Part shown: positions 9,145 through 18,624 of the stretch, piece after piece
Layout of the letters: each line of letters begins with the position of its first letter
How positions within the stretch are numbered: the stretch's first letter is position 1
Origin: Pseudovibrio sp. Alg231-02
GTDB lineage: Bacteria; Pseudomonadota; Alphaproteobacteria; Rhizobiales; Stappiaceae
DNA: 64,000 nucleotides
Assembly (NCBI RefSeq): GCF_900143565.1
Contig: NZ_FREX01000004.1
Coordinates: forward strand, 186,001 to 250,000
Direction of reading: 5' to 3'
The notes under the pieces: model-generated
What the model was told of the DNA's origin: nothing
The model's database searches: none
The model's input: the letters and a program-made list of their open reading frames with translations, nothing else
Position numbers and translations under genes: made by a program

Positions 9145-9711
9145 TTACTTTGAGTTTTGCGCTCGCATCTCGTTGTAGGCTTTTGTAAAACCGGTGGCTG
9201 AAAAGTTGATGCCAACCTTTTTGCCTGCTCTGGACATCATCACAAATCGTCCTTGATCTTTTGCAGCTTTCATCGCGTTGATGAAGGCCTCTTCGGTTTT
9301 GCCTTCAATCACACAGCCTTGCGCCATACAGCGATTGACCCGTGCAACCGCCTGAAAATCACCGATGTTCACGCCAACACCCGGAGCCAACAGAAAATCG
9401 AGCGGCAAGACATATTGCACCATATCGCTCTTTTCTTTGGGACTGTAGGTGAGTGTCATCAGCAAAATATTCTGGCCACTCTCATTATGAACCACACGCT
9501 GCTTAATCTGGCAGCTCATGCCATTCACAGCGGGGTCATAGCACTCCAGCATCCAGTCACCGTGTTGCTGTTTGGTGACCTTGGGACTGCTGGCAACAGC
9601 CGCATCGCCTTTGGGCGCTGATTGAGCAAAGCCCGGCGTAGCACCAAGAAAAGCAACAACTCCCAGAGCAAGAGCTGCGATTGTACGAAGGGGAAAACCA
9701 AAAATCTTCAT
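9145..9711 (-). CDS. invasion-associated locus B (IalB) family protein
   Basis: A 188-residue exported protein: signal peptide to about residue 29 (ending GFAQS), then the IalB fold with QHGDWMLECYD, a conserved Cys pair (ECYD and SCQI), a second pair in RCMAQGCVI, and LPLDFLLAPGVGV. The family is widespread in alphaproteobacteria; it is named after Bartonella IalB but in free-living species its role in the envelope is unclear. It stands alone. Confidence 0.88.
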   Translation of the reverse strand: MKIFGFPLRTIAALALGVVAFLGATPGFAQSAPKGDAAVASSPKVTKQQHGDWMLECYDPAVNGMSCQIKQRVVHNESGQNILLMTLTYSPKEKSDMVQYVLPLDFLLAPGVGVNIGDFQAVARVNRCMAQGCVIEGKTEEAFINAMKAAKDQGRFVMMSRAGKKVGINFSATGFTKAYNEMRAQNSK

Positions 9712-9844
9712 TTGAATATCTTGCTTACAACCATAACGATAGGACTGAATTATCTATCTCACCAAACTAGTTTTGTTGCAATATTGGAGATTTGCGGGAG
9801 GCCTTTTGGAAAGAGCCCCCTGTTTTCCTTAGGGATTTGAAATT

Positions 9845-10195
9845 ATGAAATCTGGAAAAATCAATTACATCGAATTGCCAGCTGCTGATCTGGAAGCCGT
9901 AAAGGCGTTTTACAGCAATGCACTCGGTTGGACTTTCGAAGATTACGGCCCTGACTACGCTGCCTTCAATGATGGTGACTTCAATGGCGGTTTCTTCAAG
10001 GCAGACCTGTCGTCCTCCACCGCAAGCGGTGCGGCGCTTGTTGTGCTTTATGCCGAAGATTTGGAAGCACTGCAGGACACACTGTTGAAAAACGGCGCAA
10101 AAATCTGCCGAGAGATCTTCATCTTCCCGGGTGGGCGCCGGTTCCATTTTCTTGACCCCAACAACAACGAGCTTGCTGTGTGGTCAGACAAATAA
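9845..10195 (+). CDS. VOC-family (glyoxalase/bleomycin-resistance fold) protein
   Basis: A 116-residue single VOC domain. It begins with the characteristic INYIELPAADLEAVKAFYSNALGW pattern split over residues 5-28 and ends with FPGGRRFHFLDPNNNELAVWSD. A possible metal ligand is the Glu in the final NNNELAVW strand. AGGGA lies upstream of the ATG. Substrate unknown; proteins of this type bind or isomerise small electrophiles or antibiotics. Confidence 0.88.
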   Translation: MKSGKINYIELPAADLEAVKAFYSNALGWTFEDYGPDYAAFNDGDFNGGFFKADLSSSTASGAALVVLYAEDLEALQDTLLKNGAKICREIFIFPGGRRFHFLDPNNNELAVWSDK

Positions 10196-10307
10196 CAGGC
10201 GAAGGCATCGCTGACCTGTAATATTAGTGGGGGTGAATTGAGGGATTCACCCTTCTCTATGAATAGGCGTAGCTTCCAAGCGAAATCTAGTTTCTTAGGA
10301 GATTCGC

Positions 10308-10694
10308 GTGCGGTTCGCCAAAGCATCAGACGCCGGTCAGTTCAGCCCCCTCAGTTCTAAAGGGGCTTCCCTCGGAGTTCTCATTGCATCTGCAGTGCTC
10401 CTCGCCGGATGCCAATCCAATGTTTTTGGACCCGATCCGTCAAACCCTCCTTCAGATGCTTATGTTGTTTCTATTGAAACCAAGCCATCTGGCGCGCAAT
10501 GCATCTTGGATGGGTTTGCTGAAAACCTGCACGTGAAAAGCCCCGGCCAACTCGTCATTCCAAAGGAATACAAAGACGCGCAAATCGTGTGCACAAAGGA
10601 AGGTCACGAGGAAGTTCGCGATGACTGGTACCCCGGTGCGGGCGTAGAAATGCCGACAGTCTCCTGGGTCAGGACGCTTCCGAAGAAACAGTAG
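10308..10694 (+). CDS. small lipoprotein with PEGA-like domain
   Basis: A 128-residue protein with a lipobox LLAGC at about 31-35 after a long polar N-region, so an outer- or inner-membrane lipoprotein. The mature part has YVVSIETKPSGAQCILDG, which resembles the start of a PEGA domain (a small beta-sandwich found in surface lipoproteins). The start is GTG with TTAGGAGA five bases upstream. The N-region before the hydrophobic core is unusually long; an internal start is not supported by an ATG. Confidence 0.7.
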   Translation: MRFAKASDAGQFSPLSSKGASLGVLIASAVLLAGCQSNVFGPDPSNPPSDAYVVSIETKPSGAQCILDGFAENLHVKSPGQLVIPKEYKDAQIVCTKEGHEEVRDDWYPGAGVEMPTVSWVRTLPKKQ

Positions 10695-10723
10695 TCCCTG
10701 TCTTCTGAATATCTTAGCAGCGC

Positions 10724-11986
10724 TTAAGCGCTGGCTTCAGCTGAGGTCGTGTTTGACAACGCGATCTTTTCTGCTTTCTGCACTCTTGCGCCAATAACCA
10801 CCAGCACAAGTGCGATTCCGCCAAAAACGCAGAACGCAAAGGACAAGGGCAGCAAGGTCTGATCGTAGAAACGGCCAACAATCACAGAGAGGATGAGCGC
10901 AATAAACGTGGTGGTCGCGCCAACCAATGTTGCAGCCAAGCCAGCGATATGCCCGAGTGGTTCCATGGACATGGCGTTCAGATTTCCGTTCAACATCGGC
11001 TGACAAAAGAATGCTAGCGAAAGATAGGTCATGAACAACCACAGATCAGGCGTGGTATCAATGAGGAGCAGATACAGCGCAAAGCTGAGGCTGGTGACAA
11101 TCTGAATTGTTAGCGCAGCACGGCACATGTTCTGCAAGCCGATACGTCTGACAATACGGCCATTGACGATGGACGCCATGCCAAACACGACGGCAATTCC
11201 GGAGAAATAAAGCGGGAATGTTTCGTGGACGTTGAAAATATCTGCAAACATCGGCTGAGCCGTGCTCAGATATGTCATCATCGTACCAAAAACAAAGCCT
11301 GAAGCCGCAGTATAGTACAACGTCGCTTTATGGCTTACGACTTCTTCAAGACCTTCCCAAAGCACCCTAGGCGTGATTACCCGGCGGTTTTCCGGTTTCA
11401 GTGTTTCCGGCTGACGCATTGCCAGCCAGATGCAGCCAACAGACGCCATAATCAGCATGATGACAAAGATCGCCCGCCATCCCGCAGCAAACAGGATGCC
11501 TTGACCAATCAACGGCGCTAATGTGGGCACAATAATAAACACTGCTGTTACAAACGACAGGATGCGCGCCATTTCCGCGCCGACATACTTGTCGCGAACA
11601 ATCGCCATAACGACTGTGCGGTGAGCGCTGGCTCCGACACCTTGAAGCAGACGCCCGAAAATCATCATAGGCAGTGATGTTGCCGTGGCTGCGAGCACAG
11701 CACCAATTGCGAAAACAACAGACCCTGCATAAACCGCCGGCTTTCTGCCAAAGCGATCAGAGACGGGGCCAAAAACAAACTGCCCCAGGCTTAATCCAAG
11801 AAACAGCGCAGAAATGATGAGCTGGACGTTGTTGGAATTTCCGACATTCAAATCTTTGCCGATGACTGAAAATGCTGGCAGCACGGCGTCAATCGAAAGC
11901 GCAGTCAAGCTGGTCAGCGTAGCCATGAGGGCAACAAATTCAACCGTTCCCAGGCTTGCACCTGCGGTTTTCGGAGAGTCCGACAT
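10724..11986 (-). CDS. MFS drug transporter, Bcr/CflA type
   Basis: A 420-residue inner-membrane protein with about 12 hydrophobic segments. The loop motif A appears as GPVSDRFGRKP near residue 75, and motif C-like LAPLIGQ near 155. SIDAVLPAF in helix 1 and GRLLQGVGAS fit the Bcr/CflA proton antiport subfamily, which exports drugs and metabolites. The gene is isolated; an inverted repeat lies about 35 bp upstream of its start. Confidence 0.88.
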   Translation of the reverse strand: MSDSPKTAGASLGTVEFVALMATLTSLTALSIDAVLPAFSVIGKDLNVGNSNNVQLIISALFLGLSLGQFVFGPVSDRFGRKPAVYAGSVVFAIGAVLAATATSLPMMIFGRLLQGVGASAHRTVVMAIVRDKYVGAEMARILSFVTAVFIIVPTLAPLIGQGILFAAGWRAIFVIMLIMASVGCIWLAMRQPETLKPENRRVITPRVLWEGLEEVVSHKATLYYTAASGFVFGTMMTYLSTAQPMFADIFNVHETFPLYFSGIAVVFGMASIVNGRIVRRIGLQNMCRAALTIQIVTSLSFALYLLLIDTTPDLWLFMTYLSLAFFCQPMLNGNLNAMSMEPLGHIAGLAATLVGATTTFIALILSVIVGRFYDQTLLPLSFAFCVFGGIALVLVVIGARVQKAEKIALSNTTSAEASA

Positions 11987-12290
11987 CTGGATATTCCTGT
12001 TTCAATCCTGGCAGTTTTGCGGGTTTATTTTTAAAAAACCCAACACCATGGATCTACCGCGATTGCGGCAAAGTCTGTGGGAGCAACACCTTTCACCTAT
12101 CAGGCAACAAACGTGAAATCAAGAAATGAGATGAATTGTAATCAATGACGTTCTTTGAGGAGTTAGCACTGAGACTGTCTTTAGTGCGGTTCCTTTTGCG
12201 AGAACTTCGCGCCAATTTTGGTCCTCTTATGCGCCTTTAAGAAGACACTAGGATTCGTGATGTTATTACTCTCCCATATTTGGGGGCATT
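11987..12290. promoter_or_regulatory. divergent promoter region between MFS pump and GT-C-like gene
   Basis: No gene is seen. GGGTTT...AAACCC inverted arms at 12021-12041, around an AT-rich centre, are a possible operator for the MFS gene. A GGGGG ribosome site directly precedes the ATG at 12291. Confidence 0.4.
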
Positions 12291-13532
12291 ATGATTTCGA
12301 TTGAACGTTTTAGAGGCGCACTCCTCACGACAATACTTAGTGGTTTGGTCTTCCTTCTTCTGGCAGCCATTGTCTTTCGCATGATTGGGGAGCAGCCAGA
12401 AACCAATTCTTACGCCTTGCTTGCAGAGGCTTTTTTGCAAGGCCGCTTTGAGGCTTCGCGCTGCTTTGATCTGGACTGTGCGCTTTTCGAAGACAAGATC
12501 TTTGTCATATTCCCCCCCGTACCAGCCTTAATCGCTCTGCCATTTGTGGCACTGTTTGGTGTAGGGTTTCATCACTTTATTGCTCTGGGACTGATTTGCT
12601 TTTTCATTACCGGCTTGGTGTGGTGGCAAATTACGCGCAACTACCAGAGGGACTACCGACTGGCTCTGTTGCTGGTCGCAGCTTTCCTCTTTGCAACGCC
12701 GCTGCAATACACTGTGCTCCGCGCCGATGGTGTCTGGTTCTTTGCGCAAGCCATCGCTGCTATGCTGACCTCGCTTGCTCTTTGGTCAGCGATCAACAAG
12801 AGAAATGCATGGCTTGTGGGATTATTCATCGGTCTTGCGTTTCTCACCCGGCAGATGAGCATTCTTTACATGCCCTTCTTTTTTGTTCTGATGACGCCAC
12901 CGGACAGGTCCATCTTTGCAATCAATGTTGAGAGTATTGAGCGCCTGCTCAAACTCGCAGTCTTTCCTGCAATCGCGATTGGTATTTACTTTGCTTACAA
13001 TTACGCCCGCTTCGGCGATCCTATGCAAACTGGATATGCATATATCTTCCCACCAGAATGGGATGCATTGGGTGATCCATCTGCAAAATGGATTGAGGCC
13101 CGCGTGCAAGAACTCGGTCTGTTCCATCGGGACTACCTGCTCTTCAATCTGGTCCACTTTTTCGTGCAAGGGCCGGATGTAGAGTTTTCAGGCAAGTATC
13201 TGACGCAGATGAGCGGCTTTGGCGACAAGGGCATAGCGCTCTTCATCGGCGCCCCGTTCCTGCTTTACTTCTTCCTCGCCAAATGGAACCGGGAATACCT
13301 TTTTGCAGGGCTGACGATCACTCTCATCGCAGGAGTGACACTGTTCTACCACTCCAACGGCTTCTCTCAGTATTCCGTGCAGCGCTACGTGCTGGACTGG
13401 CTCCCGCTCATGATGCTCTTCGTTGTGCGCACCGTGCGACAAGACAACATGGGGATCTTCGCGATGCTTGTGGTGCAAGCCTTGTTTCTCAACGTCGCCA
13501 TGCAAGCGCTTGCTTTTGTGGCAAACGGTTGA
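12291..13532 (+). CDS. polytopic membrane protein, GT-C glycosyltransferase-like
   Basis: A 413-residue integral membrane protein with about ten hydrophobic spans. After the first span a periplasmic loop carries several acidic residues (ETNSYALLAEAFLQGRF, CFDLDCALFEDK) where GT-C enzymes hold catalytic Asp or Glu, and LTRQMSILYMPFF resembles the mid-protein region of family 39-type mannosyl/arabinosyl transferases. Such enzymes use polyprenyl-phosphate sugars as donors. It converges on GtrA and HAD-UbiA genes with an 8-bp gap, which supports a joint glycosylation function. Assignment to GT-C is from hydropathy and context, not clear motifs. Confidence 0.65.
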   Translation: MISIERFRGALLTTILSGLVFLLLAAIVFRMIGEQPETNSYALLAEAFLQGRFEASRCFDLDCALFEDKIFVIFPPVPALIALPFVALFGVGFHHFIALGLICFFITGLVWWQITRNYQRDYRLALLLVAAFLFATPLQYTVLRADGVWFFAQAIAAMLTSLALWSAINKRNAWLVGLFIGLAFLTRQMSILYMPFFFVLMTPPDRSIFAINVESIERLLKLAVFPAIAIGIYFAYNYARFGDPMQTGYAYIFPPEWDALGDPSAKWIEARVQELGLFHRDYLLFNLVHFFVQGPDVEFSGKYLTQMSGFGDKGIALFIGAPFLLYFFLAKWNREYLFAGLTITLIAGVTLFYHSNGFSQYSVQRYVLDWLPLMMLFVVRTVRQDNMGIFAMLVVQALFLNVAMQALAFVANG

Positions 13533-13540
13533 GCCAGGTT

Positions 13541-13990
13541 CTATCGGGATTTGCGGAAAGTGATCACCTTATGGCCCATATAGTTTGTCACCGCTCCAAC
13601 AGCGATGGCAACACCATGTGCGAGTGCTTGCGCGATAAAGAGCGGCAGGGTTGTCATGAGCATTGCATTTAAACCAACAGACAGCCCAAGCACGATGAGA
13701 GCAGAGAACAGGTTCACCCCAAGAAAGATCAGTACCTGTCGTTTGATGCTCTCGGGTTTCTGCGCCCCTACAAACACGAAATGCTTATAGAGGGTGTATC
13801 CAACACTCATTCCAATGAAATAAGCCAGCAACACCGCCAGCCAGAACGGCATGAACACAGACAGTGCAATCCGCAACAGCCAGTTTACAAAAGCAGCAAG
13901 ACCACCAGCTAACAAAAAGCGGATGATCTGCCTGAACTCTGGGCTGGTGTCATAAGAAGATTTCAGCGCAGCAAGGCGAGCGGCAACCAT
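13541..13990 (-). CDS. GtrA-family membrane protein
   Basis: A 149-residue protein with four membrane spans. FLLAGGLAAFVNW near the N-terminus, GYTLYKHFVF in the middle loop and TNYMGHKVITFRK at the end match GtrA (DPMS-linked small flippase) proteins, proposed to move polyprenyl-phosphate-linked sugars across the inner membrane. The ATG overlaps the stop codon of the HAD-UbiA gene by one base (TGATG), so the two are translationally coupled. Confidence 0.9.
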   Translation of the reverse strand: MVAARLAALKSSYDTSPEFRQIIRFLLAGGLAAFVNWLLRIALSVFMPFWLAVLLAYFIGMSVGYTLYKHFVFVGAQKPESIKRQVLIFLGVNLFSALIVLGLSVGLNAMLMTTLPLFIAQALAHGVAIAVGAVTNYMGHKVITFRKSR

Positions 13991-15468
13991 CAGATCAAAT
14001 AGCCTCCGAACCAGGCAAACAAGAACAGAATGGCCAGAATACCACCAAGCACGAGGCTCTGCTTATCCTTCAATGCGAAGACCACAGGATCATCATTCAA
14101 TTCCAGTCTCTGGCATTTCAGCCAGACACGACCAAGCCAAAGAAACAGAATGGGTGGCATGCCCCACAAAAGCACAGCTGCAGAATAAAAGTTGGCGTTG
14201 AATGCTTCATTGGTCAGGTAAAGCACCATAACCAGCGTTGCAGCCAGTCCACTTGCCGAGCCGAGTGCAAGCAACATCGGCAAATCTCTGTTTCGATACC
14301 CGCGCCCGGACATCTCCCCATTTGTACCAGCCTCCACATGGCGGCCAAGCTCCGTATGGCGTTTTGCCAAAGACAGCGAGAGGAACAAATACATAGAGAA
14401 GACAAAGAGCCAGGGGGAGGGCGGCACGTCAACCAGCGTCACACCAACCCCAAGACGCATTGTGAACAGCACCGCCAGCACAGCCGTGTCGAGCAAAGGT
14501 ACCCGCTTCAGATAGAAGGAGTAGGCAACCGTTGTTACTAAGTAGGCGAAAAGACCCAACACGACAAAGGGGCCCAATGCCGCCGCGATAGCAAAGCTCA
14601 GAGCAAACCCCAAAGGGATAGCCAGCATTGCATGGGCAATCTTCAGCTTGCCCGATGCCAGAGGCCTTGCCTTCTTGCTCCAATGCTGGCGATCTGCTTC
14701 AAGATCCCAAAGGTCGTTCAACAAATAAGTGGAGCTTGCAAGAATGCCGAGAGCCACAAAGCCCAGTACCGCACTCGCCCATGCTTCAGGGTTCAAAGCC
14801 TGACCACCCAGAATAAGAGGCACAAAGAGCAGCGTGTTCTTTGCCCACTGATGGAGGCGTAAACTCTTCAGGAGAGGCCGAAAAAAACCATCAGGTCTTG
14901 CAAAGGTCTTTTCTACCTCCCCACATCGCATCGCTTTTTGAGATAAACTGTCGGAAGGGTGGACGATTAAGGAGCGGACAGCGCTTTTAAAGACAGGCAG
15001 ATCGGAAATACTATCACCAGCATACGCAAAACCATCCGGAAACCTTTGTTCCAGATAGCTAGCTTTGTTGCCTGATTTCAGATTGATCTTGCCGTTGCTG
15101 GCGTGAACTTCATTAACAAAACCGAGCCGACTGGCAACTGCGATAGCTAAAACTTCATCAGCGGCTGTCGCCATATGAACGTCACGTCCTTTGCCAGCTT
15201 CTGCACGAGCATAGGCAACAACATCTTCGTTCAATGGCAAATTATCGATTTTTAAATCTACGCGAATGGCCAGTTGCTGTTTTACATAAGCGCGCCCGCG
15301 AAAGAGCCAATAAAAAACAACGAATAAATTCAAAGGGTTTGACTTGAGGAGCAGAATGAGTGCTTCAAAAAAGCAATCCGTCCGTATCAACGTGTGATCA
15401 AGATCTAATATAAGCGGTAGTTGTAATTCAGGTTCCGCCGACCTCTGAAGTCTCTGAATATCTTCCAT
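13990..15468 (-). CDS. HAD phosphatase-UbiA prenyltransferase fusion (DPPR synthase-like)
   Basis: A 492-residue fusion. Residues about 15-200 are a HAD phosphatase (nucleophile motif DLDHT at 22-26, AYAGDSISDLPVF as the acidic motif). Residues about 205-492 are a UbiA membrane prenyltransferase with its first Asp-rich motif NDLWDLEAD near 250-258 and RPLASG. This architecture is known for phosphoribosyl transfer to decaprenyl phosphate and removal of the 5-phosphate, giving polyprenyl-phosphoribose (the NoeC/Rv3806c type). The ATG at 15468 follows GGTGGGG; a GTG at 15477 is possible. Neighbouring GtrA and GT-C-like genes could flip and use the product. Confidence 0.85.
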   Translation of the reverse strand: MEDIQRLQRSAEPELQLPLILDLDHTLIRTDCFFEALILLLKSNPLNLFVVFYWLFRGRAYVKQQLAIRVDLKIDNLPLNEDVVAYARAEAGKGRDVHMATAADEVLAIAVASRLGFVNEVHASNGKINLKSGNKASYLEQRFPDGFAYAGDSISDLPVFKSAVRSLIVHPSDSLSQKAMRCGEVEKTFARPDGFFRPLLKSLRLHQWAKNTLLFVPLILGGQALNPEAWASAVLGFVALGILASSTYLLNDLWDLEADRQHWSKKARPLASGKLKIAHAMLAIPLGFALSFAIAAALGPFVVLGLFAYLVTTVAYSFYLKRVPLLDTAVLAVLFTMRLGVGVTLVDVPPSPWLFVFSMYLFLSLSLAKRHTELGRHVEAGTNGEMSGRGYRNRDLPMLLALGSASGLAATLVMVLYLTNEAFNANFYSAAVLLWGMPPILFLWLGRVWLKCQRLELNDDPVVFALKDKQSLVLGGILAILFLFAWFGGYLI

Positions 15469-15966
15469 ATGCCCCACCCGAAGACTCTGCCCGGTAAAGA
15501 GTATGGGTTATGAATACCTAACTAATTACTCTCAATTTTGGTTAATAGTGTCTGCGAATGATTCAGATGTTTTTTCTTGGAAATTTTATTGGACGCAAAA
15601 CTACTTAAAAAGCTTACAAAGCCTAGGATTGTGCAAGGTTCCTAGCCAAACGATCTAGCTACATTTCCCCCAGGATATGATGCAGCGGGCATTTCTTGCG
15701 AAGAATACAATTGAATAAGAGAAAAACTACGTTAGAGTGCGTACCGGGATATGCGTATCTGCCAGCAGCGAGGGGAACTGAGCATAAAGCCACTCGTGGG
15801 GAGCTGCTAACAGGCGAAATAATTTCTATTTTGCGTTGCTCTCAGGAAAATATGCAATTTTTTGAGTTTGCCCTTCAATTGAGGTGAACTCTAGATCCTA
15901 TTGAGAAATGTATCCAAGTCGGCGCTGTTGGGGAACAGGCGACCGATGTAGTGAGGAGATTCCTAG
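15469..15966. promoter_or_regulatory. about 490-bp leader/promoter region of the opp operon
   Basis: AT-rich near 15480-15660, then mixed. It is unusually long for a divergent promoter. A 63-codon frame at 15696-15887 has a TTG start, no ribosome site and no recognisable family. AGCAGC and GCTGCT segments near 15762-15813 could pair over a loop, so a long untranslated leader is possible. The oppA ribosome site GAGGAG lies at about 15954-15959. Confidence 0.4.
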
Positions 15967-17595
15967 ATGAAATTCAGCAAAAGCTCTCTTTTGGCGAGCG
16001 TAGTCGGCACCGCATTGCTATCTACCTCTGCATTTGCTGCGGGTGTTCATCCAGAAACAGGCGAGAAACTCGCTGACGACCAGACTTTCACATACCGTAT
16101 TCTCGACGAGCACTCTTCATTTGACCCACAGGTCAACGAAGACGTATCCGGCTCCGAGATCTCACGTAACTTGTTTGAAGGTCTTTACAGCCAGGACAAC
16201 CTTGGCAACCTGGTACCAGGTGTTGCTCTGAGCCACACTGTTTCTGACGACAACCTGACTTACACGTTCAAGCTTCGCGACAATGCTAAGTGGTCTGATG
16301 GCAAGCCTGTAACTGCAGGTGATTTCGTATATGCATGGCGCCGTTTGGCTAGCCCGGAACTCGCATCTCCATACCAGTGGTATGCTGAATTGATGTCCGT
16401 TGAGAATGCAGACGCCATCGTTAAAGGCGACATGAAGCCTGAAGAACTCGGCATCAAAGCTATTGACGATCACACTCTTGAAGTAAAGCTGACAAAGCCA
16501 TTGCCTTACTTCACTGCAATGACCACCCACTCCAGTACTTTCCCATCTCCTAAGTGGGCGATCGAAGCACACGGAGCTGAGTGGACTAAGCCGGAAAATA
16601 TCGTTTCTAACGGCGCTTATAAGCTGGTAAAGCACGTTCCGCAGGAAACTGCTATTATGGAGCGTAACACCAATTACTGGGACAACGAGAGCACAATCAT
16701 CGACAAGGTTGAAACCCTTGTAATCAACGATGAAAACATCGCTCTGACCCGTTACCTTGCTGGCGAAACCGACCGCACCGAAGTTCCTGCAGGTCAGTTC
16801 CCACGTTTGAAGAAAGAGTATCCAGATCAGGCTGTGGTTTTCCCACGTCTCTGCTCTTACTACTACACCTTCAACCTGTCTGATTCCGGTCCGGAAGAGT
16901 TTAAAGATGTTCGTGTTCGCAAGGCACTGGCATACGCTCTTGACCGCCGCGTCATCACCGACGCAGTTCTTCAGGGCGGCCAGTTCCCAGCTTACACCTT
17001 CACTCCTGCTGTAACAGCTGGCTTTGAAGTTCCAAAAGTGGACTTCGCTGGTTGGTCCCAGCAAGAGCGTGATGCAAAAGCGAAAGAACTGCTTGAAGCT
17101 GCTGGCTTCACCAAAGACAACCCGCTTGAGTTTGACCTCGTTTACAACACTTCTGAAGGCCACAAGAAAATCGCTATTGCGATGACCCAGATGTGGAAGC
17201 AGAAGCTTGGCGTTAAAGTCAACATGAACAACATGGAATGGAAGACATTCCTGAACGAGCGTGGCAACCAGAACTTTGAGCTTGCTCGTGGTGCATGGTG
17301 TGGCGATTACAACGAAGCCTCTACCTTCCTTGACCTGATGGATTCAGAATCCGGTTACAATGACGGTAAGTTTGTAAACGCTGAAGTTGATGAGTTGCTG
17401 TCAGGCGCAAAATCAACTGCAAACCCACAGCCAAATTACACTCGTATTGAAGAGATCATGTCTGCAGAAATGCCAGTCATTCCGATCTACCACTACACCA
17501 ACGTTTACATGATGAACGCACAGTTGAAAAACTGGCCGATCAAAAACGCTGAGCAGAACTGGTACGCTAAAAACCTCTACAAGGTTGCGAAGTAA
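15967..17595 (+). CDS. oppA: oligopeptide ABC transporter, periplasmic binding protein
   Basis: A 542-residue SBP_bac_5-type binding protein with signal peptide to about residue 24 (STSAFAAG). Family motifs include the SxFDPQVNEDVSGSEI region at the start of the mature protein, GLYSQD, YKWSDGKPVTAGDFVYAWRR-like segment split near 110-125, and VRKALAYALDR near 320. It delivers short peptides to OppBCDF. It is first in the operon and followed by a terminator-like hairpin, which would make OppA more abundant than the membrane subunits, as usual for these systems. Confidence 0.95.
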   Translation: MKFSKSSLLASVVGTALLSTSAFAAGVHPETGEKLADDQTFTYRILDEHSSFDPQVNEDVSGSEISRNLFEGLYSQDNLGNLVPGVALSHTVSDDNLTYTFKLRDNAKWSDGKPVTAGDFVYAWRRLASPELASPYQWYAELMSVENADAIVKGDMKPEELGIKAIDDHTLEVKLTKPLPYFTAMTTHSSTFPSPKWAIEAHGAEWTKPENIVSNGAYKLVKHVPQETAIMERNTNYWDNESTIIDKVETLVINDENIALTRYLAGETDRTEVPAGQFPRLKKEYPDQAVVFPRLCSYYYTFNLSDSGPEEFKDVRVRKALAYALDRRVITDAVLQGGQFPAYTFTPAVTAGFEVPKVDFAGWSQQERDAKAKELLEAAGFTKDNPLEFDLVYNTSEGHKKIAIAMTQMWKQKLGVKVNMNNMEWKTFLNERGNQNFELARGAWCGDYNEASTFLDLMDSESGYNDGKFVNAEVDELLSGAKSTANPQPNYTRIEEIMSAEMPVIPIYHYTNVYMMNAQLKNWPIKNAEQNWYAKNLYKVAK

Positions 17596-17610
17596 TCCAG
17601 CAATCAAGAG

Positions 17611-17638
17611 CACCGGTGTCCTAGACGCCGGTGTTTTT
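17611..17638 (+). terminator. attenuating terminator between oppA and oppB
   Basis: A 10-bp stem with one wobble (17611-17620 with 17625-17634 region) around a 4-base centre, then TTTTTGCATCTTTTT. It sits in the 94-bp gap before oppB and probably gives partial read-through. Confidence 0.8.
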
Positions 17639-17689
17639 GCATCTTTTTGTTGCTGAATCACCCGTTCTTCATACGAGACACTAATAACA

Positions 17690-18613
17690 ATGCTCAGCTA
17701 CATCCTACGAAGAGTGGCTATCGCAATTCCTACATTGCTGCTGCTCATAATAATCTCATTCTTGCTCATGCATGCGGCACCCGGTGGCCCATTCACATCC
17801 GAGCGTCCGCTCCCTCCTGCGGTTCTTGCCAACATTGAGGCCAAGTATGGCCTGAATAATCCAATATACGTTCAAATCGTCAACTATATTGGTGGAATCA
17901 TTACAGAATTCGACTTCGGCCCATCCTTTAAGTACAAGGACCGAAGCGTAAATGACATCATCGCACACGGTTTTCCAGTCACACTGACCTACGGCTTCCT
18001 GTCGTTTGCAGTCGCAGTCATTGTTGGAGGCGCGCTAGGTATCGCAGCAGCGCTCAAACAGAACAGCTGGCTTGATTACTTTGCCGTTGGTGTTTCTATC
18101 GGTGCGCAGGTGCTGCCTAACTTTGTTATGGCACCAATCCTTGTTCTGGTGTTCACTTTGTGGCTGGGCTGGTTGCCTGGTGGCGGTTGGAACGACGGGC
18201 AGTGGAACCACCTGATCTTGCCGGTGATCGCACTTTCTACCAGCTACATGGCATCCGTTGCGCGTTTGACGCGATCCTCCATGCTGGAAGTGTTGCATAC
18301 CAACTTTATCCGCACAGCAATGGCTAAAGGCCTGCCGTATAAAGTTATCATCTTCAAGCACGCACTTAAGCCTGCTTTGCTGCCAGTCATGTCTTATCTC
18401 GGCCCTGCATTCGTCTCCATGATCACAGGTTCCGTTATCATTGACATGTACTTCTCGACCGGTGGTATCGGCCAGTTCTATGTGAACTCAGCACTCAACC
18501 GAGATTACGCTGTGATGATGGGTATCACGATCCTCATCGGTGGTCTCACCATTCTCTTCAATCTCATTGTCGACATCCTGTACGCATGGGTCGACCCGAA
18601 GATTAGATACTGA
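17690..18613 (+). CDS. oppB: oligopeptide ABC transporter permease
   Basis: A 307-residue inner-membrane subunit of the DppB/OppB type with six spans. It begins with the typical MLSYILRRVAIAIPTLLLL and contains the EAA-loop region RTAMAKGLPYKVIIFKHALKPAL near 208-230. It pairs with OppC to form the peptide channel. The start lies 94 bp after oppA and the stop is 11 bp before oppC. Confidence 0.95.
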   Translation: MLSYILRRVAIAIPTLLLLIIISFLLMHAAPGGPFTSERPLPPAVLANIEAKYGLNNPIYVQIVNYIGGIITEFDFGPSFKYKDRSVNDIIAHGFPVTLTYGFLSFAVAVIVGGALGIAAALKQNSWLDYFAVGVSIGAQVLPNFVMAPILVLVFTLWLGWLPGGGWNDGQWNHLILPVIALSTSYMASVARLTRSSMLEVLHTNFIRTAMAKGLPYKVIIFKHALKPALLPVMSYLGPAFVSMITGSVIIDMYFSTGGIGQFYVNSALNRDYAVMMGITILIGGLTILFNLIVDILYAWVDPKIRY

Positions 18614-18624
18614 GGGCTGAGCAC

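Noticed and set aside
15696-15887. 63-codon frame in the oppA leader
   Set aside because: TTG start, no ribosome site, no recognisable features; treated as leader sequence.
16162-17163. 333-codon open frame antisense to oppA
   Set aside because: It lies wholly inside a well-supported gene on the other strand, has no family features and no ribosome site.
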